NCBI GenBank assembly: GCA_027605045.1
Contig: JAQFWX010000082.1
Coordinates: 62,001-126,000, forward strand
Direction: 5' to 3'
DNA length: 64,000 nucleotides
Origin: Phallus indusiatus
Taxonomy: Eukaryota; Basidiomycota; Agaricomycetes; Phallales; Phallaceae
Below the pieces are notes generated by a model. It ran no database searches. It was given only the letters and a program-made list of their open reading frames with translations, and had not been told where the DNA came from. Numbering within the stretch: position 1 is the first letter of the stretch; the number at the start of each line of letters is the position of its first letter. Of the stretch, positions 20,211 through 31,214 are shown piece after piece. A program made the translations under genes and the position numbers.

Positions 20211-20916
20211 CGAGGAAATCATGAGGCTCATTAGAATCATAAAGAAAGTAATAGAAAGCACTCTATTAATATCACAGAACCTCACCAATGGTCACAATCA
20301 GTAATTCAAGAAATTGGTAAATCGGAGAATGCGTGAAGCGCATTCTCTATAAGGTTCAGTCGGTCATGTTCAGTAAAGAATGTAAATCAGTAAATCAGTA
20401 AAATTGAAGTCATGAGAAAATCAGCTTGTGACACAATCAATGGACTCAGAAAATACTTGACTTCTGAGAGTGTTTTGATCCTAACTCTATGAGTTCTTTA
20501 TCAAATACCTTGGTGTAGCTGGAGTTTTATAGCATTTTATATTGTTTTTGGCTTTGAGTGCTCTGGGCCTTGAGCCTGTCTTCAGGAGAGGGGTATTTAG
20601 GTCAAAATGACCCTGATACATGACATGCACATTGCACCATCATTTTCAGGGAAAAAGAGAGATGACAATGCTGCCTGATCACAACCCCCTTAGGAATTTG
20701 ACACTGACAACTGAATAAAAACTGAATTGAAGGTAAGAGTTACCTCTTTAGCTGGGTGTGTACACACCAAAAATTAAGTAAGTAAAGTTCCAATTTTGGC
20801 AACATGCACATTGCGGATTAGCACTCCTCTCCACACAACATAATAATTATCAATACACAGCATTCTACCCACAATGCCAGATGCCTCAGTAACAGGCAAT
20901 ACAATTGGTAAACTAA
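20211..20916. other. Spacer between the repeat island and the first gene
   Basis: No gene is seen. The stretch 20,211-20,480 is rich in TCAGTAAATCAGTAAA-like words and could be flanking repeat. The last part is the 3' flank of the CSC1-type gene that ends at 20,917 on the minus strand. Confidence 0.4.
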
Positions 20917-23900
20917 TTATGAAAAAGCACTGGGAGTGGACTGCCTTCTTCTTTCAGGATGATGGTAATACGTCCTGTGCCTTCCCGGTGTGCCTGTCGG
21001 GGTGTTGTTTCCATCCGAGTTGTCTTCGTGTGAACCCTGTTGAATTGCGTCTGCTGTTTCCTCAGAGTCACTATCGTCCTGTAGAAGCCATTCGCCGTCC
21101 TCAGGAGCACAATCACACCTGTAGCATGATCAAAACTGAGCCGATGGTTGAGTATTGCTGGTGTGGAGTGATTATGTTCAAAATTAATTGGTCTGCGGGG
21201 AGCCGCTTGTGGGGGATTAGACTCGGACTCTACTTCCCCCGAGTTTGACCGGTAAATTGAGACTGTTGGCTCATTGAATTTGGTGGCTACTTGTTTCCCG
21301 TGCGAAGACATCGAGGTAAACGGTGGAGAGAGAGGATGAGAAGATATACCTACGCCATCGTTCACGAAGTCGCGGATGTCTCGTCGGACAATACTGTATC
21401 TTTTTCGTAATGTAAGGACAACGGCCTGATCGCGAGAACCGCCGTCACGGTCCACTCTGGTGGCTAACGATTGCCCTTTCTTAATTGGAAGCCATGGCTG
21501 GGGGAGAACGCCAGTTAAGGCTGGATGCCCATATCGTCGTTTTCCAGTACTATCCACCGGCGGTAAGCGTATGAATAAACTTGGTTAAATTTACGCACTT
21601 TAGAACACCGGGGTACCAGCCTTGCATAGGGGGTTGTGACTGAAACATGGGCAAGTCTTAACGAGGAAAGCAAAATGGCGAAAATCTCACATAGTCTGTC
21701 CTATCGTCTTCTGGAGCAACATATAGCGTTTCGTCATTTTGAGCATAGCGACGTCTACTTAAATTACTGAAGAACGCGTAAGAACGGCACGTGAGGGTAT
21801 ATCGAATATTACCACGAACCTTTGGGACAAACTGACGGGATGTCCTGCACGTAGTCTAATCACATCATCTGTATCTTCTCCCCTTTGTACTTCAAACGTG
21901 GAACTTAAACTGACGTATTTGCTAAGCGATTTAAACGTCCAATGTATAGACCATGCCCAATATAGAGTGAAGAGAATCAACGGAGTCATTAATGAGGACA
22001 GCACGTAGGATTTGTTCAGCGTGAAAATGCCGGTCATAAATGTCTGAAAAATAATCATCCCCCAAAAAAGACGGCTACACGTTATTGGCCATGCCTGCCC
22101 CTGAGATTCGTACGGTTTGTAGAACACTGAGACAGAGACTCGGCATATAATGACAAAAATTAAGTGTTCAGACTCACCAAAGAGAAGTTTATACTTGTAA
22201 ACGACATAAGCGATCCCGAAGTAAGCGGCGCCAAAAAATACAATCAAAGGCTGAATGATGCTATATAGCAATGTGACAACGAAAACAAGAATAGCTTGAG
22301 GATAGACCGTGCCGTAGTTAATCATGGGAGGGGCATTGAGCTCAGCAAAATCTAGATAATCGTGAAATTATATTCAGCTCCGAATGCAATTCCATGAACC
22401 TCTTGGCGTCCGCGTGAAAAATAAGCGTTTAAACATCGAGGGAATGAGAACACCGAGGTTGAGTAGCTGTAAAGGCATGATTCCAAGCCCTTGTAATATC
22501 ACATAGCTGAAAAAAATGGTTAGAATAGATACCTTATACGAAAACAAGCAGTTCACTGACCAAAGGAAAAAATGCCGAGCATTGCCCTTTTGAAGGGACG
22601 CTGCTAATCTCTCCGGAACTTTGGCAGGAGAATTTGCAAGTTCAAGAACCAATTCAAGATACGTGCTTGCAAGAAGAAAAATGAACACTACGTTTATGAG
22701 CAAGAACAGGAAGTATCTTTTTCATTGACGGTTAGAGCAACTACGCCAGCTGGAAGAAAATCTTACTTTTTTAGTAATGAATATTCGATCCAGCTTCTAG
22801 CACGATAGCCCTGTTGATAGGTGAAAACTGGATGACATAGAAAATTCAGCGAAAGTGGTTTGGGAGATATTGAAGCTTTCAGTGCATACACTCAAGGATA
22901 AATGGTAGCAGTGCCATCAAACTAATGAGAGCAATACTGGGTAAGGAATTTTGAACAATAGCTTTAATTTGAGGGCTAGAATCAATAAGCCGGCCGAGCC
23001 ATGGGGCGACCTTTTTTATTTCGGTATAGCTCAATAATCCAGCTAAGGCTGTAACTGGGAAGACCCAAAAAAACAAAAGGAGGCACATCAGGCCCATAAC
23101 GACGAATTCACGGATTTGTAGGGATGTGTTTGATAATGCCATATTCGCCCAAATAATATCTCTGGGCTCTGGTGCAAGACAGGTCAGAGATTCCGACAAG
23201 CGAGGCGCATGTACCACTTGAGTCGCGATTTGGGCACTCGACATCTTCTCAAAAGTAACGAAAGCGGAAGTCGTGGCCGGAAGTTTCATCTGTCTTCTTT
23301 TAAGGACCTTATCATTTGAATCTTGAAATTCGTGTTGAAAGTGTTCGATCGCGTCAACCGTCTTGAATGAGAACCAGGAGGGACGAAACGTAGGACGTTT
23401 TCTTTTGGGATAACGAGGCGATTTCGCTGGCCTTCTAAACCGTCCCCGTCCGCACGCACGTTTAAACTCGGATCATAATTTTCCAGCGTGCTTGGATTTC
23501 CAACATAGTCTACCCAAGCATTTTCCAATTTAAGAAGGGCCTCCGTTCGTTTATGCAGAAGATCCTCTAAGACCCCCGGCTCACGAACAAGGCTAACGCT
23601 TTCGACAGCCAAATTCATGTTTTCGAAATAAACAGCCAGCGAATGCTCGTTTTGGAGATGAGGTGGTAAACTAGTTACCATAACCGTCCTGGCAGCAATC
23701 GAGTGAACAAGCTCTAAAGAGAAAAGCTGTCGGGAACGGATAAAACGCTTGTAGTTGGAATGGATGAATTTCAATGCAAGGAGGGTGAAAATATATGTGA
23801 AAATGAAATGGACTGTTAAATAAGAGCTAGCTTCAGTGATCAGATCCAGCCAATCTCTAGAAGGCGTAGGGGGCGCGCTTGGCGATGAGAGATTGATCCA

Positions 23901-24577
23901 GTCCGAGTCATCTCCTTCGGGATCTTCAATGGCGCCGATATTATTCTGACAACCGTAAATACAGACTCGGCGCGATCAAAGGAAGAAAAAACATTTACTC
24001 TGTAATTCACAGGTATAAGCACAACCAGAGCAAGAATAGAACAAACGCTAAAGAATTTGAAAGACATTTTTAGAAAGCTGAGGAGCTGCAAGTGTCTTAT
24101 TTCAATTGAACACAAAAAGTAATATAATGACATACGACTGCAGCGTCCAGCCCAACGATTTGCAAGATCGTATATTCTGATGTTCGTATGGTAGGTAGTA
24201 TCCAACCAAAAAAAGCTTGATGAGCATGAGCCTCATGTGGCGAAAACCCTGGTTGTTATATCATTATTAGCGACAACGTCATATACCCCCTAGAAAACGA
24301 CGTTTACCTTTCAACTTTGTCCGAGGAGCGAACATGACAGGATAGCGTGTCCTGCAGTACGAAAATAGGAGGAAAGAGAGTAACCCTATTGAGCCTGCCA
24401 AAACGAGTTGGGTTGTAAGCCATGGTCCCTCAAACCGTTCTTTGAATAAATCATTCGGGTGAATTAAGAGCCTTCGCAAAAAAAAAAAGGTCAAGCACAC
24501 TCACGCTTTGGAGGAGAGCCCGGGGGGGCTCCTTCCCAGGGCTTCCCAGGATCCGTTTCATTGAACAAGGCATTCAT
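20917..24577 (-). CDS. CSC1/OSCA-type (DUF221) calcium-permeable stress-gated cation channel
   Basis: This is an integral membrane protein of the TMEM63/OSCA/CSC1 family, which opens cation pores in response to osmotic or mechanical stress. About ten exons can be joined from ATG 24,577. The N-terminal helix contains LVLAGSIGLLSF followed by SYCRTRYP. The cytosolic domain has ALKFIHSNYKRFIRSRQ and AFVTFEKMSSAQIA. The channel core reads LPFILEFFTY, YVILQGLGIMPLQLLNLG and YKYKLLFVFYKPYESQGQ. The C-terminal tail reads GHPALTGVLPQPWLP. A 49-nt intron near 21,510-21,560 hides an apparent stop, so the tail extends to 20,917. Two single-base gaps, near 21,104 and 23,377, break the conserved frame (GVIVL-PEDGEW and VPP-WFSFKTVDA); each is mended by one more C in a CC run. 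Exon ends are my inference. Confidence 0.85.
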
Positions 24578-24801
24578 TCTGACGTTGATTTTGAACTAGA
24601 GAGAAGGGACTGCCGCGGTCATACAGCAAGCTTTGAAGCTAAGACTCACTCCACTGATACTTTGTCGGAGTTTAGAACACACTATTGAGTTCAAGTTGAG
24701 TTTGAACGAAGATAACATACATGCATGCTTTATGTAAAGGGATTTATTTAAATTATTATCATACCGAGAGGAAACAAGACTATATATATATATATACTAA
24801 T

Positions 24802-26580
24802 CTAATCCCTGTCGTCGTCCTCTTCGTCGCTAGATCCCGCATCCGCTGATTCTGGGTCTCTAAATCCTTCTACAATCAAATTAGCCCCGGCTTTTAGCAC
24901 ATCGACATCCGCGAGGAGCTGATCCTTTACTAAAGGAATTTGACAACGCGGGAAAGTTGTGGCAAGCGAAAAATCGTATTCGGGAGCATAGTTATCGAAT
25001 TCGCTTTCTTTTTCGTGAATTGGAACGACATTGTACAACATACTTCCCGCCCAGATATAAAGGTCTTCGACATTCGACGTCTCATGAAATTTTCTGATCC
25101 CCAATCTTCCATTTGGAAGTCTGACTCCAATTCGTATGCCTCGTGCCGGTTCATCTCGTAGGAGCGTAAGCTTACAAGAAAGCCATCGTTTGTATAACCG
25201 GTGTTTTTCTTCCTTACGCTTCTGTTCCTCAGCAGCTCTCTGACGGGCCTCTTCTTGTAACCGGGCTCGTTCCTGCGCTTCAGCTTCTTCTCTACGTCTT
25301 CGACGAATGCGTTCTCCATCTGCTCGCTCCGCACTTCTGAATGCGGCATCTTGTTGCTCCCTTAAACGTCGCTCTTCTTCTCTGGCAAGAACCTGTAAGC
25401 GGAGTGGTCGTACTCGTGGCATGATTGTAGTGGTTATGTGTTCGATTAATGCAAGCGGTGTCAAAGGTATGGGCATTGCTGCAGAGGGGTGTCGGGACAA
25501 AACGGTCAAAGCGGTTGGTGGCAGTCCAGTTTGAGATCGAGATATGGGAAGGCGAGGCTGTAAAGCAATAAATGCAACAAAGGGGAACGTAGTGGCTGAC
25601 AGCTTCAGAGATGCTACAGGAATTAGTGAAAACAAAATTCACATAGAAGAACGGAACGGATAGAGTTACCTTGATAAGCATCCGAATTTCGAATTTCACC
25701 AATCCACACGACAAATTCACCATCATACAAGGCACGAACAAAGCCTGAGTCACTCAGAACGGTCCTTTTGAAAACAGGGGTATCATCATGTTCTTCGCTC
25801 AGGAGTATGGCACATAGAGGGCGAGCCTCTTGACGAGCAAGTTGTAATGCGGAGTCGTATGATCCGACGTGGAAATCTGGGAGTAATTTACGAGACGGCT
25901 CGACAAAAACCATATCTTGTACATGAGATGGACCAGCAAGTGGAGTGGATTCCGCTTGTATTGCACGAGCACGGCTGATAACCATTGCATTTGTTTCTTC
26001 TTCCAAGTCCCTAATAAGCCTCTCGGCTGCAAAAGTAGGGTTGTCAGGAAGCCGTGGACCTCTGGCTGCACTAATGTTTGTAAATAGTCCTCGAGAGTGT
26101 GTTAGACTAAAAGAAGCTAAACTAAAGCCAATTGGTGCTCGTGGCAGAGGGATTCGTAGAAAGCGAAACACGTGTGATATTATGCCGAATGTCAAAGTGA
26201 CAGGATAGGTTGCCAGTGATAATAATGAGAAAAAAATTCTGACAGGAAGAACAGAGAGTGTAGAACGACCTCTCTCATGCGGGCTTGTATTTGAGTTTTG
26301 TGCGGAATCATCAACGCTCATGGGTTCGATTGTACGCTTTGAACCAGAGTATATGGCATCCACGGCGCGCTGGGAGCAACATTTAGTAAATAGGCGTTGC
26401 CGAAAACGAGTAAATATCAAACTATGCCTCAATATCCCATCCAACGCTTTCTAAGATGGCTAATTCATGGTGAATGTCGTCATCTGACTTGTTTTGGCCG
26501 GGACTGGCCGTGATGGCCTGAAGTTTTTCGAATGTGTCTCTGTGTTCACTTGTCAGATTAAAAGTGTCTAGCAAAGGCAT
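24802..26580 (-). CDS. FAF2/UBXD8-like (Ubx2-type) UBX domain protein
   Basis: This is probably an ER or lipid-droplet anchored adaptor that recruits the AAA ATPase p97/Cdc48 to ubiquitinated membrane proteins. Domains in order: an N-terminal UBA-like helix bundle ending in GWDIE; a hydrophobic hairpin (FFSLLSLATYPVTLTFGII) for membrane insertion; a UAS thioredoxin-like domain (FVRALYDGEFVVWIGEI); a long Arg/Glu coiled coil; and a C-terminal UBX domain with the Cdc48-contacting FPR in TTFPRCQIP, ending in an acidic tail. The start at 26,580 was chosen because it precedes the UBA region and avoids the upstream gene, whose stop is at 26,790. The first intron (26,370-26,427) seems to use a GC donor, giving WDIE joined to RAVDAIYSG. 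Confidence 0.85.
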
Positions 26581-26789
26581 TGAAGCTTGAAGGTCCCGAG
26601 GGTGAAGTGGAAGCCAAGTTGTCTGAACCAACTCAACTGCGTCTGTGAGGCGCTCATCATTAGTTGCTGATTGCACTGGCTGGGCGCTAACCATCACGCT
26701 GAGCAAAAAAGAGGGCAGTAGCATTGCGGCATAGGAATCATACATTTCCGAATACATGATGGGCTTTTTTTGTATTATAAGAGATACAT

Positions 26790-28471
26790 CTACTGTTCGC
26801 TCGAGGGAATTGTATACTTGGACGTTGGACGGAGAGGTAGGCCGAGCTTCCAGATTTAAAACTTGTGTCAAATTTTCACAGAAACAAGTTCAAATAAAAT
26901 CAAATTCACTCTACCTTGTTATAAACCATCTCTATTGCCTTCATCTGATTTACAGAGTCCTCGGGGGATATCCAAGTCTTCGGAATTCTGCCTTTGACTT
27001 TATCGACAAACGCTTCTAACTGGTATCGATAGCTTAATGCAAATGACCCAGGTAGCAAGTAGTATCCACAACTATCAGCATTCTGCTCTCATCATTGGCA
27101 TGCACACAAATAACACTCACGTTGTCCACCATTGTTCTCCCTTGCCATTTTCGTATCTATAAGCTGTTTCGGTTCTCTGGTTTCCCAATTTTGGCTTCAC
27201 CGTTATCGAATGGAATATGTATGGCGCGGGGAAATTGCTCAGAGAGACTTCGCCATCTTCTAACCGAACCTTGATGTAGTTCAAGGGCCATCGAGGAATA
27301 AATCCAAAGCGGGGTGACATCTGAAGATCACAACCCATTTCGGCGGTTGCGCCTTCGGGAAAAGCGTAGAGGAAATCAACGTCTCGATCTACAGTCGAAT
27401 CGTTTGGATGAAGGACATGATTAGTGATTGTAACGGATGTCGGCTCTGTTCCAATGAGGGTGCGAGCCACAGAAATCCTTGAAAAGATTAAATGTAATGA
27501 TAATTATCAAACGCTCGTTCGAATGCCCTGACTGCGTATTATCATGGAGCTTACGGATAAGTACCCATATCCATTAGACCCCCACCGCCTAACGAGTAGT
27601 CGAGACGAATATCACTGTCAGGGACGAAGCCTCGTGGAACTTTCAATTCCGATTTTACTGCCTGAATTCTGCCAAGCTCTCCGCTTTGAACGATCTCTGT
27701 TAATCGAATAAATGCCGGATGAAAGCTGGCGAAGGAGCAGTGCTCATTGATTAATATTACTAGTTGCAGCGGTTGCCAACCTCACCGATAATGAAATGCT
27801 TCAAGTAAAATCACGTTTTTCTGCGTTGCAATTTCAAACAGCCTTCGTGTCTCCTCGGCGGTATTGGTGCTCGGCTTTTCGAGTAAAACATGCTTTCCAG
27901 CCTCCAACGCCTTAGCCGTCCACTCAAAGTGCAAGCCATTTGGAAGCTGAACGAATGAATATATAAGAGGATGAGTTTCAAATTCATGTCATTTCGATGT
28001 TACTGGATGATTCCGGAGCGCAAACTCGGCTTCGGAAGCAGGTGCCAGCGGTTGGCAATGTCCGTTGGACTCACCGGGTTATAAATCGCATCGATTTCAG
28101 GGTCGTTTATCAAATCTAGGCGTGTAATGTTCAAAAATTATAATCATGGTTTCAAAGATGCTGACCTTGATACCCAGTATGTCCATAATAAACCTTGGCA
28201 ATCTTATGCTTTTTAGCAAAGGCTTTTGCTCGTTTCTCATCTCGTGCTGCCACGCCTAGAACAATAGCCTCTGAATGGCTTGCCACCGCGAGGATAAGGG
28301 CGATGGGGGCGATCCTAGCTGCTCCAATGATACCAAAGCGTACAGGGTTTGCTTCTTTTGGAATGTTTGGAGGGTGAAGTACCTGTAGATAAGCCTACGT
28401 TGAGTTTTTTTCGGTTATTTAAATAAGAAGATAGATATTACCGAATATATTCTACTCGCAAAACTGAGCAT
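26790..28471 (-). CDS. Gfo/Idh/MocA NAD(P)-dependent dehydrogenase (dihydrodiol/xylose dehydrogenase-like)
   Basis: This is a cytosolic two-domain oxidoreductase. The Rossmann start reads VRFGIIGAARIAPIAL. The catalytic Glu-Lys-Pro motif appears in HVLLEKPSTNTAEE, and the substrate domain has GGGGLMDMGTYPI. This layout matches trans-1,2-dihydrobenzene-1,2-diol dehydrogenases and NADP-dependent D-xylose dehydrogenases; the true substrate cannot be told. A 30-nt first exon (ATG at 28,471) encodes ten residues and is spliced to VLHPPNIPKE. A last small exon gives GLPLRPTSKY and stops at 26,790. At least six introns of 50-70 nt are visible. It is divergent from the P450 gene, with a 664-bp shared upstream region. 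Confidence 0.85.
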
Positions 28472-29135
28472 CTAATGTTCTGAGTTGAAGCCTGTGCCTG
28501 AGCCTGAGAATACTCTATCCCGGCAATATATGATCATATAATATTGGAACTGGTAAGATACCGGTGTGCAAGATCTAGACGTCCGTTTAAACTATTACGG
28601 GATATCCTGCTACAAGTGCGGAATTTCTGCAAACCTTCTTTTATCTTTCGACATTGTATATTGCAAACAATGTGAATGTGGCTGCCAGGGTCTATCTCAT
28701 GTGCTCTGGTGCCAACTCAGCGCCGGGTATCATAGAAATCAAATGCATTCAGACCGTAGCTCAATTGTAGCATAGAATTGTGCTTCAACATAAGAAAGGA
28801 ACACGCGGAAACCTTTTCAAATTTAATATTCTCCGCTGTATGCCATAGTACCAAGGTATATAATCGATATAGATATACATTCCGCGTCCAATTGAATCAC
28901 GTAAACTTGCTTCTGCTTGATTATAGTACAAGCCGCCTGTTCAGCGACGATATGGCGGTGGAGATCCTCGCCCACGTTGTCCTTGAACACGAGTATACAG
29001 GGATCCGACGGGAGTGTTATTCAAATTGTGATTTATAAAATGTGCCTTCAGAACCAAAGTTTATCGCCACTATTGCACTTTCATTTGTGTATAAAAAGGC
29101 GTCTGGTTCCATCAGGCTTTCCATCCAACCATCCA
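28472..29135. promoter_or_regulatory. Shared upstream region of the dehydrogenase and P450 genes
   Basis: This 664-bp intergenic region lies between two divergent genes. Nothing coding is convincing; small frames overlap each other. It holds the TATA box of the P450 gene near its right end. No further sites are asserted. Confidence 0.5.
29090..29099 (+). promoter_or_regulatory. TATA box of the P450 gene
   Basis: TATAAAAAGG lies 37-46 bp upstream of the ATG at 29,136, a typical distance for a short fungal 5' leader. Confidence 0.6.
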
Positions 29136-31076
29136 ATGCCTGGCTTTGCAGTGAAACTTTTATTCGTTGTCGCCCTCGCAACTATCCTACTTGTCATTAG
29201 CTGCCAAAAGAAAAAGAGCAAGTCCAAATATGCATATTTACCATTACCTCCTGGGCCAAAACCGTTGCCCATTATCGGCAATGTCCTCGATTTACCCCGA
29301 AGCCGGGAATTCGCCACCTATCATAAGTGGTCGAAAATGTATGGAGATGTTGTTCATGCACAGGCATTCGGTCAGCACATCGTCATCCTGAACAGTGTAC
29401 AAGCAGCTCGGGAATTATTAGATCAACGGTCGGGCAATTATTCAGACCGTCCACACATACCGATGGTTCATGATCCACTGCTGTAAGCTTTCTTTTTTCT
29501 CCTGCCAGGCTCGAGTCGTGCATAAATAACCATAACGCGGAAAGGATGCATCTTGATTGGTCATTTCCGATCATGAGGTACAATGCCCGTTGGAAAAGAC
29601 ATCGTCGACTTTTCGCGCAATACCTGAATCCCATGACCATGAAAGCGTATTCTGAAAAGATCACAGCTGCGGCACATACTTTACTCCGCAACCTTTTAAG
29701 CGATTCAACGACCTTACATAAAGGTTTAAAGCACGCGATTGGTAGCATTCTTCTAGACGTGGTTTACGGCTACGAGGTGTTACCGGAAGATGACCCTTTT
29801 GTGAAGTTAGCAGAAGACACGGTGATCCTTACAACTCATGCAATCAGTCCAGGGGCTTTTTGGTCAATGTTATCCCGTCACGTAAGTTTTTCGGTTGGCT
29901 CTGACACAAAAGTAACCGAAAAGCGAGGGGGAATTTGATATAGTGGTTCATATACCGGCTTGGATTCCTGGCAACAGGTTCAAGCCCTTTGCGGCGAAAG
30001 TGCGAAAGATACACGAGCAGTTGATCGGAAAGCCCTACGAGCATCTGAAAGAGAAAATTGTAAACAAATATTCATTCCTGTGCACATTTCTGACTTTAAA
30101 GGCTCACCATAGGATCGCGGGGAAGCTGTTTCCTCGGTTGTCTCAAAAGCACTGGCAGACATTGCGCAAGCCGACTCGCTGGACCCTCAGAAGTTAGATG
30201 ATATAAAAAAACTTGCCGCTGTTATGTACGCTGGTGCGCATTACCACCTTTCTCTCGCCAATATAACCTCGATACCCATTGTCGTTATTTAGCTGGCGCA
30301 GATACGACCACAGCACCTGTTCAATTTGCAGTTCTCAATGCCATTTTACGGCCTGAGATTCAGCAACGGGCACAGACAGAGCTTGATTCAGTTCTCGGCT
30401 CTCCAAATTCCAATGATTTCAGACTTCCAACTTTTGAGGACGGTCCCGCTCTGCCATACATAACAGCATTAGTGAAAGAAAGCTTGCGCTGGATTCCGGT
30501 TCAACCCATTAGTCTTCCGCATGCGTCTTTGGAAGAGGACGAATTTCGAGGATGGAGAATTCCGAAGGGCGCTGTTATCCTCCCGAACGCTTGGACGATG
30601 CTGCATGACGAGAAGACGTATAAGGACCCGTTCACTTTCCGGCCAGAACGTTTTCTGACCAATGAAGCTTACGAAGCTGAGCCCGACCCTGGCGAATTCG
30701 GCGTATTTGGCTTTGGTAGACGGTATGTAATAGTTTCGTGTTTTTCTTGCAGCAAGAGCGATACAAAGATTACATCATGGCTTAGCAAATGTCCGGGCGA
30801 CCATATCGCCGAGAAGGTTATATGGATGGAGCTAGCATGCCTATTCGCCGCTTTCAATTTTATGCTACCTAAAGATGAAAAAGGGAGCACAATCGACATT
30901 TCCTATGCCACTATCCCCGGTAAAGAGTTTATTCTGTGAGCATACTTCAGAAACACTCAGACGCAGGAACAAAATCTGAGACGAACTCTTCTTGCAGTCA
31001 CCCACCCTCTTATCCATGTTCCATCACTGTGCGTTCGAAAATAGTGGAAGAACGCATTTACATGACGAACGTATAG
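29136..31076 (+). CDS. Cytochrome P450 monooxygenase (OrdA/CYP64-like group)
   Basis: A microsomal heme monooxygenase. The N-terminal membrane anchor (LLFVVALATILLVI) is followed by the proline-rich hinge LPPGPKPLPIIGN. Further landmarks are the I-helix AGADTTTAP, the K-helix ExxR in KESLRW, FRPERF, and the heme-binding FGFGRRKCPG with its Cys ligand, which is split by an intron after GRR. The last exon reads HPPSYPCSITVRSK and stops at 31,076. It resembles the large basidiomycete set of O-methylsterigmatocystin oxidoreductase-like P450s; the substrate is unknown. Two conserved stretches, ISPGAF-LVNVIPS and AG-GEAVSSVVSKAL, need one more base each (T run 29,857-29,861 and G run 30,119-30,122). 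Either the copy is a recent pseudogene or these are sequencing gaps. Confidence 0.9.
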
Positions 31077-31214
31077 AACTGGTGTTATTTGCGCAGCTTG
31101 CCCTTCTACATTGGAATCGCCCACTTGGCGATATGTAGCTGACTAGTGGCGATGTATTTATTTATTCCGTGATAATAGTAAGAGATGAATCTACAACACA
31201 AAAAAATTATTTGG

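Noticed and set aside
24782..24798. TATATATA run as a promoter
   Set aside because: It lies just beyond the stop codon of the UBX gene and is a simple microsatellite; no gene starts there.
29136..31076. P450 as a plain pseudogene
   Set aside because: All catalytic motifs are intact and the only defects are single-base losses in homopolymers, of the same kind as in two other genes; sequencing error is the simpler reading.
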